Made by a program: the position numbers and the translations under genes
Assembly: GCF_007988885.1 (NCBI RefSeq)
Contig: NZ_BJUZ01000002.1
Coordinates: 372,001-436,000, forward strand
DNA: 64,000 nt
From: Gluconobacter wancherniae NBRC 103581
Lineage (GTDB): Bacteria; Pseudomonadota; Alphaproteobacteria; Acetobacterales; Acetobacteraceae
Direction: 5' to 3'
Part shown: piece after piece, positions 61,949 to 64,000 of the stretch
How positions within the stretch are numbered: the first letter of the stretch is position 1
How the letters are laid out: each line of letters starts with the position of its first letter
Notes under the pieces: model-generated
What the model saw: the letters and a program-made list of their open reading frames with translations, nothing else
Told to the model about the DNA's origin: nothing
Databases searched by the model: none

Positions 61949-61985
61949 CCACATGAATTTGGAATAAAATTCACAAATGATGTGG
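61949..61985. promoter_or_regulatory. nested inverted repeat upstream of SRPBCC-mdaB
   Basis: Outer arms CCACAT / ATGTGG and inner arms TGAATTT-GGAATA-AAATTCA form a dyad 80-116 bases before the SRPBCC start, in the divergent region; an operator candidate. Confidence 0.5.
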
Positions 61986-62086
61986 GTGGTGTTTAAGAAA
62001 GCCTGCTGATCTCATGAGCTTGCATTGCGTCATGAGGGAATGTCGCGAAGAATGAGACTCTGTCTGTATGTAAGAGGAAAAATTCA

Positions 62087-62275
62087 ATGCGCCTTCTGCT
62101 TGCCCTGTTGCTGCCCTGGCTACAGTTTTTCACGATTGGACGGCCTTTCGCCGGGATCATTTGCCTGATTTTGCAGATCACGGTGATTGGCTGGATACCG
62201 GCGGCCATCTGGTCTGTTTATGCGCTCAGCCAATACACCACTGATCGTAAGATTGCCCGTGCCGGCCGAGGCTGA
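62087..62275 (+). CDS. small YqaE/Pmp3-like membrane protein
   Basis: 62 residues with two hydrophobic helices: LLLALLLPWLQFFTIGRPFAGIICLILQITVIGWIPAAIWSVYAL. The LLPWL start and GWIPAAIWSVYAL end follow the YqaE/Pmp3 (UPF0057) plan, stress-linked membrane peptides; similarity is partial. A basic tail follows. AAGAGGA lies upstream, and a strong terminator follows. Confidence 0.72.
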   Translation: MRLLLALLLPWLQFFTIGRPFAGIICLILQITVIGWIPAAIWSVYALSQYTTDRKIARAGRG

Positions 62276-62280
62276 GAAAT

Positions 62281-62317
62281 AAAAAAGCCCCTGTTCCTTG
62301 CGGAACAGGGGCTTTTT
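62281..62317. terminator. bidirectional terminator
   Basis: GCCCCTGTTCC / GGAACAGGGGC, 11-base perfect arms, 4-base loop, A run before and T run after; between convergent genes. Confidence 0.93.
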
Positions 62318-62340
62318 CAACACGTATCAAGCGATGAAAT

Positions 62341-63744
62341 TTATCGGCCGATTTCGCGCAATTTGGCGCCAGTATTGAGCTTGCGTTCAATGGATTCGAG
62401 GGTGACGCCCTTGGTTTCGGGAACGAAAAACAGCGTGAACAAGATGAAGAGCGCGTTGAGTCCCGCGTAGATCCAGAATGTCTTGGACGAGCCGAATGCG
62501 CTCAGCATTGGCAGGAAGGTCACGCCGACGATCATATTGGTGATCCAGTTGGTGAGCGTTGAGCAGGTGATACCGAAATCGCGGCCCTGCAGGGGCTGAA
62601 TTTCGGCGCAGAGCGTCCAAACCAGTGGTCCAGCCGAGAAAGCGAAGCCTGTGATGAAGCAGAGCAGTACGGCGACCGAGAGATAATGCAGCATGTCGCT
62701 CGACGTTGGGCCAGCATTCAGCAGGACAGCCAATGCGCCGAGGCCGGCAGCCATGATTGCGAACCCCGTTACCAGCATGGGACGACGACCCCAGCGATCG
62801 ACAAAGCCAATGGCGATGAAGGTTGCCAGGAAATTGACAAGGCCCACGATGGCGGTGCCCCACATCTGTCCGTCCTGTCCGAAGCCTGCGCTGCCGAAAA
62901 TGCGCGGGCCGTAATAAAGAACGACGTTCATACCCGTGAACTGCTGGACAAGCTGAAGCCCCATGCCGAGTGCCACGGAGCGGCGAAAATTAGGGTTTTC
63001 AAGAAACAGGCTCAGCCCGCGCTGGGTCTGTGTGAGCTGAGCACGGATATCGTTGATTTCCGCATGAGCGTGTTCTGGAGAGCTGCGCAGAACGGCCAGT
63101 GTGGATTCTGCTTCCCGATGACGGCCCTGCAGCATCAGCCAGCGAGGGCTGTCTGGCAGGAAGAACGAGCCGATCAGGAAGAATGCACCTGGAATAGCGA
63201 CGACACCAAACATCCAGCGCCACGCATGACTGTAGGAGAACAGTGCATCTGAAATGAAGGCCAGAAGGATCCCGAGCGTGATCATGAGCTGATACATGGC
63301 AATGAGGCTGCCACGGCGTTGTTCATCTGCGATTTCTGAGATGTAGAGCGGGGCCACGTAGCTTGCGATGCCGATCGCAAGGCCAAGCACGGCACGACCG
63401 ATGATCAGCAGGGCGACAGATTGTGCGAATGTGCAGGCAAGTGCACCGAGCACAAACAGGAACGCGCTCAAGGTCAGGGATTTGCGGCGGCCGAGAGCAG
63501 AGGACGTGCGTCCGGCGCATAATGCGCCTACAGCCGCTCCCAGCATCATTGAAGAGACAATCCAGGACTGTGCAGTTTCCGAGGCATGGAATTCGTCGGT
63601 GATGAAGCCGAGCGCACCGGAAATGACACCGATATCGAGGCCGAACATCAGGCCTGCCACGGCAGCGAGGACAACAGCCAGAACCATGCGCCCTACCAAA
63701 GGGGGCTTCTGGGCTGTTGATTGAGTGAGCATTGTGTCGCTCAT
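62341..63744 (-). CDS. MFS sugar-proton symporter (GalP/XylE type)
   Basis: 467-residue twelve-helix sugar porter. Signatures: FGLDIGVISGAL in helix 1, GRRKS after helix 2, APLYISEIADEQRRGSLIAMYQLMITLGIL, PDSPRWLM, QQFTGMNVVLYYGPRIF (sugar-binding helix 7), DRWGRRPML, and PETKGVTLESIE at the end. Galactose or glucose transport is the family expectation. The ATG at 63744 has GGAG 8 bases upstream. A palindrome lies 117 bases upstream. Confidence 0.93.
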   Translation of the reverse strand: MSDTMLTQSTAQKPPLVGRMVLAVVLAAVAGLMFGLDIGVISGALGFITDEFHASETAQSWIVSSMMLGAAVGALCAGRTSSALGRRKSLTLSAFLFVLGALACTFAQSVALLIIGRAVLGLAIGIASYVAPLYISEIADEQRRGSLIAMYQLMITLGILLAFISDALFSYSHAWRWMFGVVAIPGAFFLIGSFFLPDSPRWLMLQGRHREAESTLAVLRSSPEHAHAEINDIRAQLTQTQRGLSLFLENPNFRRSVALGMGLQLVQQFTGMNVVLYYGPRIFGSAGFGQDGQMWGTAIVGLVNFLATFIAIGFVDRWGRRPMLVTGFAIMAAGLGALAVLLNAGPTSSDMLHYLSVAVLLCFITGFAFSAGPLVWTLCAEIQPLQGRDFGITCSTLTNWITNMIVGVTFLPMLSAFGSSKTFWIYAGLNALFILFTLFFVPETKGVTLESIERKLNTGAKLREIGR

Positions 63745-63860
63745 GGAAGAAACTCCGGCCGTCCCCGCAGGGAAGGGTGGTGGAAGCGGATGAAAAGCAG
63801 CGTGATGCAGAGGGCCAGCCACAGGCAGTCCCGATACGTGCCGGGTGCATCGGACTACAG

Positions 63861-63889
63861 AATTATAGATCTGTAAGCTCTCTATAATT
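63861..63889. promoter_or_regulatory. inverted repeat upstream of MFS sugar transporter
   Basis: AATTATAGA-N11-TCTATAATT, 9-base perfect arms containing a TATAAT-like -10 on the minus strand; operator candidate. Confidence 0.55.
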
Positions 63890-63941
63890 ACAGCATTTTT
63901 AGACTTCTCACGTCATGACATTCCCGTGATGCTGGGTCTCA

Positions 63942-64000
63942 TCAGGCAATCGTGTCCGTGATGCCGCCCTTCACACGCAGAGCTGAATCTGTCGTCGGAG
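63942..64000 (-). CDS. 3' end of an unidentified gene entering from the right
   Basis: The last 18 codons on the minus strand read as a plausible C-terminus (ALRVKGGITDTIA, stop TGA at 63942-63944), open to the edge. Too short to identify. Confidence 0.35.
   Translation of the reverse strand, partial: PTTDSALRVKGGITDTIA

Overview
The window looks like chromosome of an acetic acid bacterium (Acetobacteraceae, Gluconobacter/Acetobacter-like). This is inferred from a membrane-bound PQQ-dependent sugar/polyol dehydrogenase, several exported carbohydrate enzymes, a large TonB-dependent receptor, a Hint_2-domain protein of the kind common in these bacteria, alphaproteobacterial-type RpoH, RluD, PriA and XerC, and moderately high GC interrupted by a few strongly AT-rich gaps. 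No rRNA genes, CRISPR array, intact insertion sequence or prophage is visible. One tRNA (Tyr, GTA) is present.

Layout. 1-4.7 kb: Tat-exported GH36 alpha-galactosidase (cut by the left edge), an MlaA-MlaC lipid-transport pair, and an exported aldose 1-epimerase. 4.8-9.5 kb: MYG1-like protein, GNAT, SDR, cysE and a UbiH-type hydroxylase. 9.6-12 kb: glnK-amtB behind a possible sigma-54 promoter, then a PsiF-like exported protein. 12-16.6 kb: diguanylate cyclase, GlcG/HbpS-like protein, SDR, stand-alone ectoine synthase, double retropepsin-like protein. 16.6-21.6 kb: xerC and priA (divergent), rpmJ with a TPR protein and a Cys-rich small protein, and an exported hypothetical. 21.7-31 kb: FUSC/DUF1656/HlyD efflux cassette, oligopeptidase B, DUF2501 protein, TonB receptor. 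31.2-38.3 kb: ArsC-like protein, exported GH13 glucosidase, an AcoR-like regulator without AAA+ domain, PQQ dehydrogenase and an outer-membrane protein. 38.4-46.4 kb: class V aminotransferase with divergent Lrp regulator, DUF4186, a membrane-anchored XseA-like protein, glycosyltransferase, lipoprotein, gap-pgk. 46.5-50 kb: AT-rich accessory segment with a Hint-domain protein and an XRE regulator. 50-55.6 kb: rpoH, rluD, a small membrane protein, tspO, ArsR regulator with an Old Yellow Enzyme (OYE), rlmB, tRNA-Tyr. 55.9-64 kb: MHYT-PAS-GGDEF-EAL protein, cyclophilin-like protein, second OYE, MFS remnant, SRPBCC-mdaB pair, YqaE-like peptide, MFS sugar transporter.

How it fits together. The carbohydrate genes (alpha-galactosidase, mutarotase, GH13, PQQ dehydrogenase with an outer-membrane channel-like partner, sugar symporter, gap-pgk) suggest release and oxidation of sugars in the periplasm plus modest cytoplasmic glycolysis. 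Two ene-reductases, MdaB, an SRPBCC protein and an ArsR regulator form a redox/electrophile-response theme at 53-62 kb. Two c-di-GMP proteins with different feedback architecture are present. The best candidates for something undescribed are the Hint/XRE segment in its AT-rich setting, the membrane-anchored XseA-like protein, and the AAA-less AcoR-like regulator with a perfect palindrome upstream of its gene.
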